Made by a program: the position numbers and the translations under genes. From Bacillota bacterium (GTDB taxonomy: Bacteria > Bacillota > Clostridia > Lachnospirales > Lachnospiraceae), in contig JAEZTJ010000091.1 of NCBI GenBank assembly GCA_023421505.1, positions 62,001 through 126,000 on the forward strand: 64,000 bases of DNA. Reading direction: 5' to 3'. This document shows, piece by piece, positions 45,287 to 54,525 of the stretch. Every line of letters starts with the position of its first letter. The stretch's first letter is position 1. The notes beneath the pieces are model-generated. The model saw only the letters and a list, made by a program, of their open reading frames with translations. It did not search any database and was not told where the DNA came from.

Positions 45287-46052
45287 ATTAATAAATATTA
45301 ATAAAATTTACAATCCTGGTACTGTGAATGAGATGTGCCTGTTTAAGAATTTTAGCTTAACAGTAAAAGAGGGGGAGTTTATATCGGTAGTCGGGAGTAA
45401 TGGTTCCGGTAAAACCTCCATGTTAAATATTATCTGTGGCAGTATTCCGATTGATAGCGGTAGTATTATGATTGGTACGGAGAACATTACTAATATGCCG
45501 GAATATAAGCGACAAAGGCGAATTGGACGTGTTTATCAAAATCCTGCAATGGGTACTTGTCCCAACATGACGATCTTAGAGAATATGTCCTTAGCAGATA
45601 ATAAGGGCAAGAGCTTTAATTTAGGATGGGGAACGGATAAGAAGCGTATTGAGTATTATAGGGGCAGTCTGCGTACCCTTAACTTAGGCTTAGAGGATAA
45701 AATGAATGTTCCGGTAGGCTCCTTGTCGGGTGGACAACGGCAGGCTATGGCACTGCTTATGGCTACTATGACACCTATAGAATTTTTGATTTTGGATGAG
45801 CATACTGCCGCCCTAGATCCCAAGACTGCTGAGTTGATTATGCAATTAACGGATAAGGTTGTACGGGAGAAGGGACTTACTACAATTATGGTAACCCATA
45901 ATCTGCGATATGCGGTAGAATACGGCAATCGATTGATGATGATGCATCAGGGAGATGTAATTATTGATAAGGCTGGAAAAGAGAAAGAGGCCTTAGTAAT
46001 AGACAATATTCTTGATAAATTTAATGAAATCAGTATAGAATGTGGTAACTAG
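45279..46052 (+). CDS. trpZ: Tryptophan ABC transporter ATPase (TrpZ type)
   Basis: A 257-aa ATP-binding subunit. Walker A GSNGSGKTS, Q-loop VYQNPAMGTCPNMTILENMS, signature LSGGQRQAMALLMA, Walker B FLILDEHTAALDPKTAEL and H-loop VTHNLR are present. It overlaps the permease by 8 bp behind AAAAGGAGGG. It provides energy to the TrpXYZ importer and shares its T-box control. Confidence 0.92.
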   Translation: MIELININKIYNPGTVNEMCLFKNFSLTVKEGEFISVVGSNGSGKTSMLNIICGSIPIDSGSIMIGTENITNMPEYKRQRRIGRVYQNPAMGTCPNMTILENMSLADNKGKSFNLGWGTDKKRIEYYRGSLRTLNLGLEDKMNVPVGSLSGGQRQAMALLMATMTPIEFLILDEHTAALDPKTAELIMQLTDKVVREKGLTTIMVTHNLRYAVEYGNRLMMMHQGDVIIDKAGKEKEALVIDNILDKFNEISIECGN

Positions 46053-46082
46053 AGTTATGAATTTGTAAATTATCATATACTT

Positions 46083-46191
46083 TAGACTCAAATCATACTA
46101 ACATAACATGCCTTCCCTTTGAATAAGTTTGAGCCGAGGATTACGCAGGCACAAACTTCTAGGTGCGAATTATGTTTTTCAATAATTCACA
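46083..46191 (-). repeat. Dispersed repeat family I, copy 5 (inverted)
   Basis: The full-length element in reverse: on the minus strand GAATTATTGAAAAACATAATTC, GCACCTAGAAGTTTGTGCC, TCAAACTTATTCAAAGGG and GGCATGTTATGTTAG. It lies between trpZ and the THF riboswitch. Confidence 0.8.
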
Positions 46192-46382
46192 CTACAGCCT
46201 TGTTAGGTATATTTATCTCAGAATTTAGTATAGATATTAATTATCAAGAACAGCCTTAAGGTATAGACTAAGTTTATAGCGCAACTAAATAGTTAGGATT
46301 TGATACTCCTAGCCTATATATTTTGTGTTTTTATCTTGCAAAATAATTTACCTGTGATATACTTGGTTTACAAAAATAAAAA

Positions 46383-46490
46383 AAGCAGAGTAGGATCGTG
46401 TGCGTTAAGTGCTGGTTGAACAGGGAGTTGTCAGCCGGACGAAAAGTTTACTTGCGGTACATGGTTCGCATCCCGCTGCTACAGTTGGAT
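46383..46490 (+). promoter_or_regulatory. THF riboswitch upstream of folT
   Basis: Matches the folate riboswitch pattern by recall: AGCAGAGTAGGA at the 5' side, GCGTTAAGTG, GGGAGTTGTC, GGACGAAAAG, GCGGTACA and ATCCCGCTGCT at the 3' side closing the first stem. It sits 67 bp before the folT start, the common arrangement for folate transporters. Tetrahydrofolate would repress. Confidence 0.88.
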
Positions 46491-46557
46491 AGTCAAATAC
46501 ATTCTATTTGATTTTATCTCTTATTGTAGTAAATTCTGCAAAGGAGGTAATTTTTTT

Positions 46558-47139
46558 ATGCTCAAAATGAAAGATTTATTCATCTCGTCTTACAAAGAAA
46601 TGAAGCATGTAAGATGCATCACCTTAACGGCCATGTTTGGTGCGATATCCATCATTTTCGGAATGTTTTTTACGATTATGTTATGGGATTTTCTGAAAGT
46701 GGGATTTACCTTTCTGCCAAACGAATTTGTCTATTATTTATTTGGTCCGTTTGTTGGTATCATTTACGGAGGAACACTTGACATTTTGACCTATTTGGTT
46801 AAACCAATGGGATCCTTTTTCCCTGGTTTCACGATTAGCGCCATGTTAACCGGACTTCTTTATGGTGTATTTTTATATAAGAAGCCGTTAAGTATCTGGA
46901 GAATACTGATTGTTAACCTATTAAGATCAATTTTTATCGATCTTATATTAAACACCTTCTGGCTTACCTTATTATACGGAAACACCTTTATAGGCATGCT
47001 TCCCTTGAGAGCATTAAAGCTTTTGATTATGCTGCCGGTGGAAACAATTCTTTTGTTTGTAGTAATTAAAAGTGTGGAAGCCAGCGGAATATTAAAATTA
47101 TTAAAAAGTAAAGGAATTAAGGGTAAACATTCCTCGTAA
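46558..47139 (+). CDS. folT: Folate ECF transporter S component
   Basis: A 193-aa membrane protein with about six helices, the substrate-binding S component of an energy-coupling-factor transporter for folates. Marks are TAMFGAISIIFGMFF, GPFVGIIYGGTLDILTYLV and PGFTISAMLTGLLYGVFL. The ATG at 46558 follows AAAGGAGG. Folate specificity rests on the THF riboswitch directly upstream and on family resemblance. The shared EcfA/EcfT module is not in the window. Confidence 0.9.
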   Translation: MLKMKDLFISSYKEMKHVRCITLTAMFGAISIIFGMFFTIMLWDFLKVGFTFLPNEFVYYLFGPFVGIIYGGTLDILTYLVKPMGSFFPGFTISAMLTGLLYGVFLYKKPLSIWRILIVNLLRSIFIDLILNTFWLTLLYGNTFIGMLPLRALKLLIMLPVETILLFVVIKSVEASGILKLLKSKGIKGKHSS

Positions 47140-47193
47140 AAAGCTGGTTAAGCTGAATAGAAAAATAAAATATAAAATGAATTGTAAAAAAAT

Positions 47194-47265
47194 TAAGCCC
47201 TGAAGCGGTTCCTACAAAAGCGTATTATTACGAAGCTATGGTAGGTAGCGTTTCTGGGCTTTTAC
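47194..47265 (+). terminator. Terminator after folT
   Basis: AAGCCC near 47196 pairs with GGGCTT at the end, with inner pairing of CCTAC and GTAGG and a T run following (GGGCTTTTACT). It is a long imperfect hairpin. Confidence 0.65.
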
Positions 47266-47293
47266 TAAGCTTTATAAAGTTATTTATGATCAA

Positions 47294-48577
47294 TTACCAG
47301 AATAAAAGGCCTCCTAATTTTACGGAAGTAGATTTGTCATCATAGCCTTTACGCACAGCGGCACTATAGGAATGAAAATAAAGTCTTTTTCCAATATTAT
47401 TGGCTCCTTCGAGAGCATCCTTTGCAGCTTTTTTTGACATCAGCTGTGAGCTTGAGTAGTAATTCTCGTAGTTGTTAAGCTGTTTTTGCAACGAACCACT
47501 TGAAGCAACTGAAAACTGTCCTGGCTGATAGATTACTGATTTTATCGAATTAGAATACTTAGGGGATTTCACGCGGTTTAATACGATATTAGCAACGGCC
47601 AGCTTACCCTCATAGCTTTGAGTGCCGGCTTCTGAATGGATCAAACAGGTAAGAAGCCTTAAGTCCTCTGCAGAGTAGTTTACACCACCATTATATTGGA
47701 TTCGGGTTTCTTTCTTGGCTTTTTCTTCGGCAGCAAGCTGAGCCAGCTTCTGTTCCTCCTCCTTAGATACTGCTTCTTTAAATTCCACAAGAAGATCGGC
47801 AAACTCTTCTTTTACATACCCTGTCTTATTTTCATCAGTAATCTTTAATTGTAGCCAATCACCCTTATGCTTTAAGATTGGATAGATTTCGTTCATATAA
47901 ATCACGGTAACCTTTTTTGCCTCTGTCGAAGGCTCCGTTCGTACATTTAAACCGTCAACCGCAACCGAGGCACTTAAGGTACCATATTTTTTCACTAATA
48001 CATCGTCAGGAATCCCTGTCTTGATAAATTCCTTTTTTACATAGCCCTTTACGCTTCCAGACTCAACATAATACCAGTCTGCCTTTTTCTTTAGTATTGT
48101 AGCAGCAGAATTTCGATAAAGCTTACCGAGAACAGTACTGTCAGTCGAAGCCTTTTTCCTTATGTTAACATAATCTTTCGCAATTGATATACCAATGTTA
48201 GAATATTTGGGTTTTTTCTTAGGCTCAGATTTAATCTCTTCTGCCTTTGTTTCCTTATCCGGAGCAACGGTTGGAGATACTTCTGGTGATGGTGTATCCG
48301 AGGGAACAATCGCCTCTGTATTAACCTCCTGCCCATTCTCATTACTTGTTAATGAAAAAGGAACCATACTGGGAGACGGACTGATATTAATCGAAAGGGA
48401 ATGTATGACAGCTTCCGGAATAATATCATCAGTCGTTTTAGACGTAAGGACATCATCCTTTTTGGACAGGCTTTCTCCTTTTGATAAGAAAGGGATTTGT
48501 ATATCAAATATTATGGTCAGACAGAATACGGTCATAAATACTATTGTAGAGATTAAGGCTATTTTAGTTTTTTTCAT
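47294..48577 (-). CDS. SleB-like cell-wall hydrolase with SH3 domains
   Basis: A 427-aa secreted or membrane-anchored protein. An N-terminal membrane helix (IALISTIVFMTVFCLTIIF) is followed by a Ser/Thr/Pro-rich linker, two bacterial SH3 domains (residues about 135-205 and 210-270; VNIRKKASTDSTVLGK, LNVRTEPSTEAKKV), a charged helix and a SleB/Hydrolase_2 domain (residues about 300-427; LTCLIHSEAGTQSYEGKLAV, FSVASSGSLQ). SleB enzymes are lytic transglycosylases of cortex peptidoglycan; the putative catalytic Glu is in HSEAG. ATG 48577 follows AGAAGGTG. Confidence 0.88.
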   Translation of the reverse strand: MKKTKIALISTIVFMTVFCLTIIFDIQIPFLSKGESLSKKDDVLTSKTTDDIIPEAVIHSLSINISPSPSMVPFSLTSNENGQEVNTEAIVPSDTPSPEVSPTVAPDKETKAEEIKSEPKKKPKYSNIGISIAKDYVNIRKKASTDSTVLGKLYRNSAATILKKKADWYYVESGSVKGYVKKEFIKTGIPDDVLVKKYGTLSASVAVDGLNVRTEPSTEAKKVTVIYMNEIYPILKHKGDWLQLKITDENKTGYVKEEFADLLVEFKEAVSKEEEQKLAQLAAEEKAKKETRIQYNGGVNYSAEDLRLLTCLIHSEAGTQSYEGKLAVANIVLNRVKSPKYSNSIKSVIYQPGQFSVASSGSLQKQLNNYENYYSSSQLMSKKAAKDALEGANNIGKRLYFHSYSAAVRKGYDDKSTSVKLGGLLFW

Positions 48578-48930
48578 TCCTATCACCTTCTTAATAGTTT
48601 GACTTACATTGCACCTGCTATTATAGACTATAGCTACTGTAAAAGCAACTGTTTTGACGCTTTGCAGGCAATATATGACATATAATGGATAATGAAGTAA
48701 AATATATTCCATTATATGCAAAATGCATACAAATATAGTGAAATATTATATAAAAATGTAAGATAAAAGTGGAAATATAAGGAATTGTTATGAGAAGAAA
48801 TTTTCATTCGTAGAGCTTAGGGATGAATAACGGCTGATGATAATCGTTGTAATAATGAAAACTCAATCAGCCGTAAACAAAGATAGTATTTAAGTAGGTG
48901 TGATTCAAAAGTCTTTAAAAAAATTATGTA
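48578..48930. other. 353-bp gap with one stem-loop
   Basis: No supported gene. ACGGCTGAT (48830-48838) pairs with ATCAGCCGT (48866-48874) around a 27-nt loop. It may end the plsC transcript on the minus strand. Nothing else is recognisable. Confidence 0.4.
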
Positions 48931-49641
48931 TTATATTTCAAATTTTTTAATTGCTGCCTGTATTTGTGAGGCTACAAGCTCTGCAATCTCGGTCGATTTA
49001 AGGCCTTTATAATCGTCATAATATAAGGGCTTCAGATAATGAATTTGAACAGTTAATTTCTTGATAGAATGCGTATCAAAGGCTTTATAGGAGTCAATCA
49101 AAGCAACTGGTACGATGGGGCATTTTGCGTTCATAGCACTTTTAAAGCTACCGCCTTTAAATTCTAGCAGATTATTACCGTTCCTTGATCTGGTTCCCTC
49201 TGCAAAGATAATAAAGTTTTCCCCTTCCTTAACACGCCGGGTCATATTCATAATTACCTGCATTGATTGCTTTATATCTTCACGGTCTATAATTTCTGCC
49301 TGAAGCATCTGTATAATCTGCTTTAGGAGAAAGGTATCCTTTACTTCCTTCTTCATAACAGTCACAAAAGGTCTCTCGTGTGTCTCAAGGAATGCCAATG
49401 CGTCAAATAATCCCTGATGATTCGGAAACATGATATAGCCGGTTTCCTTGGGGAGGTTTTCCAAACCGTGACAATCAATCTTAACCCGTCCGCGTCGGTT
49501 GGCATGTGGAGTAATCTTATGTAGAAAGGCGTAACGGGTTTGTTTATCATATTTCGTTACATTGCTTAATTGAAATACTTTTATTAAATAATATGGTAAA
49601 TGAAAAAAACTGCGGAGGAACATTAAAATAATTCTTTCCAT
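48931..49641 (-). CDS. plsC: 1-acyl-sn-glycerol-3-phosphate acyltransferase
   Basis: A 236-aa PlsC-type acyltransferase of phosphatidic acid synthesis, probably on the inner face of the membrane. The catalytic HX4D is NHQGLFD at about residue 75 and the substrate motif is FAEGTRSRNGNNLLEFKGG near residue 140, with a Pro-containing VPVALIDSYK later. The N-terminal segment has a hydrophobic stretch that may associate with the membrane. It lies 71 bp downstream of rpoD in the same direction. Confidence 0.9.
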   Translation of the reverse strand: MERIILMFLRSFFHLPYYLIKVFQLSNVTKYDKQTRYAFLHKITPHANRRGRVKIDCHGLENLPKETGYIMFPNHQGLFDALAFLETHERPFVTVMKKEVKDTFLLKQIIQMLQAEIIDREDIKQSMQVIMNMTRRVKEGENFIIFAEGTRSRNGNNLLEFKGGSFKSAMNAKCPIVPVALIDSYKAFDTHSIKKLTVQIHYLKPLYYDDYKGLKSTEIAELVASQIQAAIKKFEI

Positions 49642-49712
49642 AGGGAGCTCCTTTAATCCGGATTTTCTATGCTCGTATAGAGATGCTAATAGAATATTTG
49701 AGGAAGGCTATT

Positions 49713-50837
49713 CTAGATAAGCTCATATCCCTTTAGCATTTTCGCGCGGCTGGGATGTCTTAGCTTTCTTAAAGCCTTTGCCTCAATTTGTCTAATTCGT
49801 TCTCTGGTTACGTTAAACTCCTTGCCAACCTCTTCAAGTGTCCGGCTGCGACCATCCTTAAGGCCAAAACGCAGCACGAGTACCCTTTGCTCCCGGTCGG
49901 TTAAGGTATCTAAAAGTCTTGTTATCTGATCCTTCAAGATGGAATAAGAAGCAGCATCCTCCGGCCCCATAACTGATTCATCTCGTATAAAATCTCCGAG
50001 GTGGCTGTCATCCTCTTCACCGATAGGAGTATCTAAAGAGATAGGATCAGCAGATACTTTTAAGATTTCTCGCACTTTATCAAGGGGTATATTCATTGCA
50101 TCGGCAAGCTCCTGCTCGCTTGGTTCCCTTCCAAGTTCCTGTAGCAGATTTCTTGATACGCGGTAGGTTTTATTAATTACTTCAGACATATGTACCGGAA
50201 TTCGAATTGTGCGGGATTGATCTGCAATTGATCTTGTTATAGCCTGACGAATCCACCAGGTAGCATAAGTACTGAATTTGTAGCCTTTTGTATAATCGAA
50301 TTTTTCCACTGCTTTAATCAGACCAAGATTACCCTCCTGAATTAAATCGAGAAAGGATAGGCCTCTTCCGACATATCGCTTGGCGATACTTACGACAAGC
50401 CTTAAATTTGATTCGGCAAGCATCTGTTTAGCAGTCTCATCACCGTCAATAATCTTCTTCGCAAGCTCTACTTCGTCTGACATGGTTAGAAGAGGATAAT
50501 TACCGATTTCCTTAAGATATAGATGAACGGGATCATCAGATGTTGAATAGGAGGATTGAGTAAGTGCTTCGATCTCAGACTGCGCATCCTCAACGTCATC
50601 TTCAAGCTCAAGTAAGATCTCCTCGCTTGGTTCTTCTTCCTCACCCGTATTTAAAACAACGATATTATAGGCTTCCAATCTTTCATAGATCTTATCAATC
50701 AGACTGTTATCCAAGTTTAGTTCACTGATGAGAGTATTCACTTTCTCTGCCTCTATGATACCCTTTTGTTTGTTGGCATAAGCGATTAGTTCCCGAAACT
50801 TGTCCTCTAATACATCGTGGCTGGATTGATCGTTCAT
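49713..50837 (-). CDS. rpoD: RNA polymerase primary sigma factor
   Basis: A 374-aa housekeeping sigma-70 factor that gives promoter recognition to RNA polymerase. Region 1.1 is at residues about 5-60. Region 2 has SNLRLVVSIAKRYVGRGLSFLDLIQEGNLGL...FDYTKGYKFSTYATWWIRQ, region 3 IRIPVHMSEVINK and region 4 LDTLTDREQRVLVLRFGL, with the helix-turn-helix RTLEEVGKEFNVTRERIRQ. A dnaG gene, the usual neighbour in many Firmicutes, is not seen immediately upstream. Confidence 0.96.
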   Translation of the reverse strand: MNDQSSHDVLEDKFRELIAYANKQKGIIEAEKVNTLISELNLDNSLIDKIYERLEAYNIVVLNTGEEEEPSEEILLELEDDVEDAQSEIEALTQSSYSTSDDPVHLYLKEIGNYPLLTMSDEVELAKKIIDGDETAKQMLAESNLRLVVSIAKRYVGRGLSFLDLIQEGNLGLIKAVEKFDYTKGYKFSTYATWWIRQAITRSIADQSRTIRIPVHMSEVINKTYRVSRNLLQELGREPSEQELADAMNIPLDKVREILKVSADPISLDTPIGEEDDSHLGDFIRDESVMGPEDAASYSILKDQITRLLDTLTDREQRVLVLRFGLKDGRSRTLEEVGKEFNVTRERIRQIEAKALRKLRHPSRAKMLKGYELI

Positions 50838-51087
50838 TCGTTTTCCTCCATCTTGGGATTAAAAATTGCACTAACCAATATTATATCATATTAAGGTAAA
50901 TATGAAAACATGAAAAATAAAACATAAAATTCTGAACTTACTTAACTAGAGCAATTTACTGGAATAGTGCAGTAAAGAATAAGTACTTTACTGTAAATAT
51001 ATGCTATGATAATATAATAATGGAAGATATTTATTCTAGTTTAATAATTATACATAATATAGTTATTCATTACAGGAGGTGAAATTC

Positions 51088-51117
51088 ATGAAGCATTGCT
51101 TTGATACTGGCCAGTAA
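51088..51117 (+). CDS. Nine-codon candidate leader peptide
   Basis: ATG at 51088 behind an unusually strong AGGAGGTGA encodes MKHCFDTGQ and stops at 51117. A 12-bp perfect palindrome TACTGGCCAGTA (51105-51116) spans its last codons. The MFS transporter starts 71 bp downstream. Short leaders of this form often control efflux genes by ribosome stalling, so that role is suggested but not shown. Confidence 0.45.
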   Translation: MKHCFDTGQ

Positions 51118-51187
51118 TCCCAATCCATACGAGGTCCGCCATAAAAGAATAATTTGTAACATATCATAAATTTTTATGGAGGATAGA

Positions 51188-52387
51188 ATGAATATTAGAA
51201 AATACTATTTATATAAGCTGTTTTATGATCTTATGCCAATTTACCCGATTTATCTTCTGTTATTTCAGAGTAAAAATATGTCGGTGAATCAAATTTCTAT
51301 GCTGCTTGTAATATGGTCTGCTACTGCAGTTATACTTGAGCTCCCGACTGGCCTTCTGGCTGATCATTGGAACAGAAGAAACTTACTCGTAGTAGGAGGA
51401 ATATTGAAGGCAGTTGGTTATTGTTGCTGGATTATTTCGAATGGTTTTATATTTTATGCACTGGGATTTGTCTTATGGGGAATCGGTGGTGCTTTAAGCT
51501 CAGGTTCTGAAGAAGCCTTATTATATGATTCGTTAAAGGCCGTGGGAAAGGAAGATCGATTCGATCAGATACTGGGGAAAGGCCGTTTTCTTGCTGGTGT
51601 CAGTAATATTTTAGCGGCTCTTACAGGTGGTTTTATAGGAGAAAAGTTTGGATATCAAACAGCACTTCTGGCTTCGGTAATTATTGCATTCATTGCAGCA
51701 GGAATTATAGCTACCTGTAAAGAAGTAAATTTTTACAAAGACAACTTAGTCAATCAAGAGGAGAAAGCAGATAAGAAAACCTTAGCAAACTCGTTGTTCT
51801 TTCTGTTTAAAAATCGCGAAATTCTTCTGCTTTCCATCTTATCACTGTTTGTAATAACTACGGCAGGGGTACTGGATGAATACGATCAGTTGATTGCAAA
51901 GGAATATGGACTGACGCTGAAGCTGATTGGACTATGGACGGCGATGCGATTTATTCTGATTTCACTTGGTGGTTATTTTGCAAGAGGAATAAGAATAGGG
52001 GCAGAGAAGCTTCTAAGGACGACGAACAGGATTTATACGATCAGCTTTCTGTGTATTATTGCAGCAGTATTTTTGATTCTGTCAGGTCTAGTAAAGCAGA
52101 TAGGGATTATGGGCTTATACGGATTATATTATCTAATCATGTCAGCAGGCGATGTATTGCAAGAGGATTATGTGCAGCAAAAAATCGACCTGGAAGGAAG
52201 AGCCACCATACATTCGCTGATTGCGTTATCTCAGAATCTTTACGGAATGCTCTGCTTTATTCTCGTTGGTTTTGTTGCCACAAAAGCCGGTTTACTGACA
52301 GGGCTCATAGGCATTGGTATTTATATTATAACGTGGTGTATACTCATAGCAATATCGTATAAGTATTATAAGAAAATTATAAACTAA
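51188..52387 (+). CDS. MFS transporter (efflux type)
   Basis: A 399-aa, 12-helix major facilitator permease. N-terminal marks include PIYLLLFQSKNMSVNQISMLL and the motif-A-like GLLADHWNRRNLLVVGG. ATG 51188 behind GGAGG is preferred to ATG 51176. The substrate is unknown; drug efflux is inferred from the family and from the small leader frame upstream. The last codons are followed by the right end of a family I repeat. Confidence 0.82.
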   Translation: MNIRKYYLYKLFYDLMPIYPIYLLLFQSKNMSVNQISMLLVIWSATAVILELPTGLLADHWNRRNLLVVGGILKAVGYCCWIISNGFIFYALGFVLWGIGGALSSGSEEALLYDSLKAVGKEDRFDQILGKGRFLAGVSNILAALTGGFIGEKFGYQTALLASVIIAFIAAGIIATCKEVNFYKDNLVNQEEKADKKTLANSLFFLFKNREILLLSILSLFVITTAGVLDEYDQLIAKEYGLTLKLIGLWTAMRFILISLGGYFARGIRIGAEKLLRTTNRIYTISFLCIIAAVFLILSGLVKQIGIMGLYGLYYLIMSAGDVLQEDYVQQKIDLEGRATIHSLIALSQNLYGMLCFILVGFVATKAGLLTGLIGIGIYIITWCILIAISYKYYKKIIN

Positions 52388-52415
52388 CTCAAAGAGCTGG
52401 CATGTTATGTAGTAG
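52384..52415 (+). repeat. Dispersed repeat family I, copy 6 (right-end remnant)
   Basis: AACTCAAAGAGCTGGCATGTTATGTAG matches the right end of the other copies (ACTAATTCAAAGGG...CATGTTATGTTAG) and overlaps the end of the MFS gene. Confidence 0.5.
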
Positions 52416-52477
52416 GGCAATCTGAAAGTATGAAATAATACTATATTAACATAAATATCGTGTATGTAATATTAAAT

Positions 52478-52519
52478 AGGAAGCGAAACTGCCTGTAATG
52501 ATCGGTAGTTCGCTTCCTA
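52478..52519. terminator. Terminator between MFS and trpB2
   Basis: AGGAAGCGAA pairs with TTCGCTTCCT around an imperfect inner stem, between convergent genes. An A/T-rich tail follows on both sides. Confidence 0.65.
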
Positions 52520-52552
52520 TATTATATTGATCTTTTTAATCTTTAGGTCATA

Positions 52553-53920
52553 TTATACGCGAGGCAGTTCGTCAAAACCCTTTTGAAGGTCTTCATCTGA
52601 TGGAATATAGTCGTTCATAGTTCCATTCAAATAAGAGCTATATGCAGTCATATCAAAATATCCAGTTCCGGTAAGACCAAAGAGAATTGTCTTAGCTTCT
52701 CCGGTCTCTTTACATTTCAGTGCCTCATCAATTGTTGTACGGATTGCATGTGCTGATTCTGGTGCCGGTAGGATGGTTTCTTGTTTTGCAAAGAATACGG
52801 CAGCTTCAAAGACCTTCGTCTGTTCAACTGCAGTTGCTTCCATATATCCATCATGATAGAGCTTTGATAATATAGGTGACATTCCGTGATATCTTAAGCC
52901 GCCTGCATGGTTTGCAGAAGGCATAAAGCTGCTTCCTAAAGTATACATCTTTGCAAGAGGGGTAACTCTTCCTGTATCACAGAAATCATAAGCGTATTTA
53001 CCTCGTGTAAAGGACGGACAGGAGGCAGGCTCAACGGCTACTATTCTGGGGTTGGCTTTCCCTGTTAATTTATCCTGCATAAAGGGAGCAATCAGACCAC
53101 CTAAATTGGAACCGCCGCCGGCACAGCCAATTACGATATCCGGGTATTCCTCTAACATTTCCATAGCTATTTTAGATTCTAAGCCGATAATTGACTGATG
53201 TAGTAATACCTGATTAAGTACTGATCCAAGTACGTAACGATAACCGGGATTTGAGACTGCCTTTTCAATTGCTTCAGAAATAGCGCAGCCAAGACTTCCT
53301 CCTGTATTGGGGTTCATCTCTAATATCATTTTTCCTACCTGTGTGGTAGTACTTGGGCTGGGAATAATTTCAGCATCAAAGGTTTGCATTACGGATTTGC
53401 GGAAAGGTTTTTGCTCATAAGAAACCTTAACCATAAATACAGTAAGCGGAAGCTTATAATAGGAACAAGCCTCTGACAGAGCCGTACCCCACTGACCAGC
53501 ACCGGTTTCGGTGGTAAGTCCCTTTAGCCCCTGCTCCTTTGCATAATAGGCCTGAGCGATAGCAGAGTTTAATTTATGGCTTCCGGAGGTATTATTGCCT
53601 TCAAACTTATAATAAATTTTAGCGGGTGTGCCCAGTGCCTTCTCTAAATTATAAGCACGGATTAACGGGGAAGGACGATACATCTTATAGAAATCCTGAA
53701 TTTCCTCCGGTATATCGATATATCTCGTGGTGTTGTCCATTTCCTGCTGTGCAAGCTTCTCACAAAAGATTGGATAAAGCTCTTCCACAGTCGCAGGCTT
53801 TAATGTCCCCGGATTCAAGATGGGGTCGGGGAGCTCCTTCATATCTGCTCTTAAATTGTACCATTGCTTTGGCATCTGATCCTCTGTCAGATATAATCTG
53901 TGTGGTATTTTTTTTGGCAT
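52553..53920 (-). CDS. trpB: TrpB2-type tryptophan synthase beta-like enzyme
   Basis: A 455-aa PLP enzyme of the TrpB2 (long TrpB-like) class, converting indole and serine to tryptophan in relatives. The PLP lysine is in GSHKLNSA, the phosphate-binding loop is GCAGGGSNLGG, and TETGAGQWGTALSEAC is the substrate loop. The N-terminal extension (residues 1-80) is characteristic of TrpB2. No trpA is adjacent, as is usual for TrpB2. ATG 53920 follows AAAGGAG. A Trp T-box and a palindromic repeat lie upstream, supporting tryptophan metabolism. Confidence 0.9.
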   Translation of the reverse strand: MPKKIPHRLYLTEDQMPKQWYNLRADMKELPDPILNPGTLKPATVEELYPIFCEKLAQQEMDNTTRYIDIPEEIQDFYKMYRPSPLIRAYNLEKALGTPAKIYYKFEGNNTSGSHKLNSAIAQAYYAKEQGLKGLTTETGAGQWGTALSEACSYYKLPLTVFMVKVSYEQKPFRKSVMQTFDAEIIPSPSTTTQVGKMILEMNPNTGGSLGCAISEAIEKAVSNPGYRYVLGSVLNQVLLHQSIIGLESKIAMEMLEEYPDIVIGCAGGGSNLGGLIAPFMQDKLTGKANPRIVAVEPASCPSFTRGKYAYDFCDTGRVTPLAKMYTLGSSFMPSANHAGGLRYHGMSPILSKLYHDGYMEATAVEQTKVFEAAVFFAKQETILPAPESAHAIRTTIDEALKCKETGEAKTILFGLTGTGYFDMTAYSSYLNGTMNDYIPSDEDLQKGFDELPRV

Positions 53921-53949
53921 AATTAATCTCCTTTCAAGGTAAAAATTTT

Positions 53950-54100
53950 TAGGTAATTGCGAAACTATATAGTTTTATTAGCAGTATACACAGCACGCAC
54001 TATTCCTTCGCTCCAACGCTCCTATGAGCTTAACTTCCGCTTCGGAATAGTGTGTACTGCGCATACTATACTTACAATGGATAAGTTTCGCAATTACCTA
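53950..54100. repeat. Palindromic repeat family II, copy B (151 bp)
   Basis: TAGGTAATTGCGAAACT (53950-53966) and its perfect complement (54084-54100) form 17-bp inverted ends. Inside, CACTATTCC and GGAATAGTG also pair. It sits 30 bp upstream of the trpB2 start, between the T-box terminator and the gene. The short frame here gives a peptide resembling that of copy A, showing common origin. Confidence 0.8.
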
Positions 54101-54223
54101 TATAAAATTTTCATATTGCAAAACTGTACTATTATGTAATTGCATACACAGTTGAATAATTAATAGGTAGGTAATGCAAGAGTTACCAGAGTAAATGTGC
54201 CTATGTAATTAGTTTCACTTGCA

Positions 54224-54510
54224 TAAAAAAAGCTCTTGTCTCAGTAATTATACTGGGACAAAAGCTTGTATGTGCTTCTGCGGTACCACCCGGCTTGGTG
54301 CAATGCACCCTCTTATTCCATATACTTACATATATGCTCCATTGTTAACGGATGGAGATTCCGTCAGGCATTACTTGACAGCTTGCTGTCTTTCTTCCTA
54401 CCCTCGTAAGCCCATTCAATATTGCGTTATTACTGCTTCCCACCAACTGCAGCTCTCTGATAATAACAGACTTTATTTACTCTTCTTACTCAACGGTTTC
54501 ATTTACTATA
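54224..54510 (-). promoter_or_regulatory. T-box riboswitch, tryptophan (trpB2)
   Basis: A T-box on the minus strand. The stem I start CCGTTGAGTAAGAAGAGTAA is nearly the same as at 42618. The specifier context GAATGGGC is at 54410-54417 with TGG at 54412-54414. The T-box GGGTGGTACCGC is at 54280-54291, and a terminator (AGCTTTTGTCCCAGT pairing with ACTGAGACAAGAGCT, then a T run) ends at about 54224. Confidence 0.9.
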
Positions 54511-54525
54511 ATATTTACATTTTAT

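Noticed and set aside
53957..54139. 60-aa frame upstream of trpB2
   Set aside because: It is translation of repeat family II copy B; a related peptide appears in copy A.
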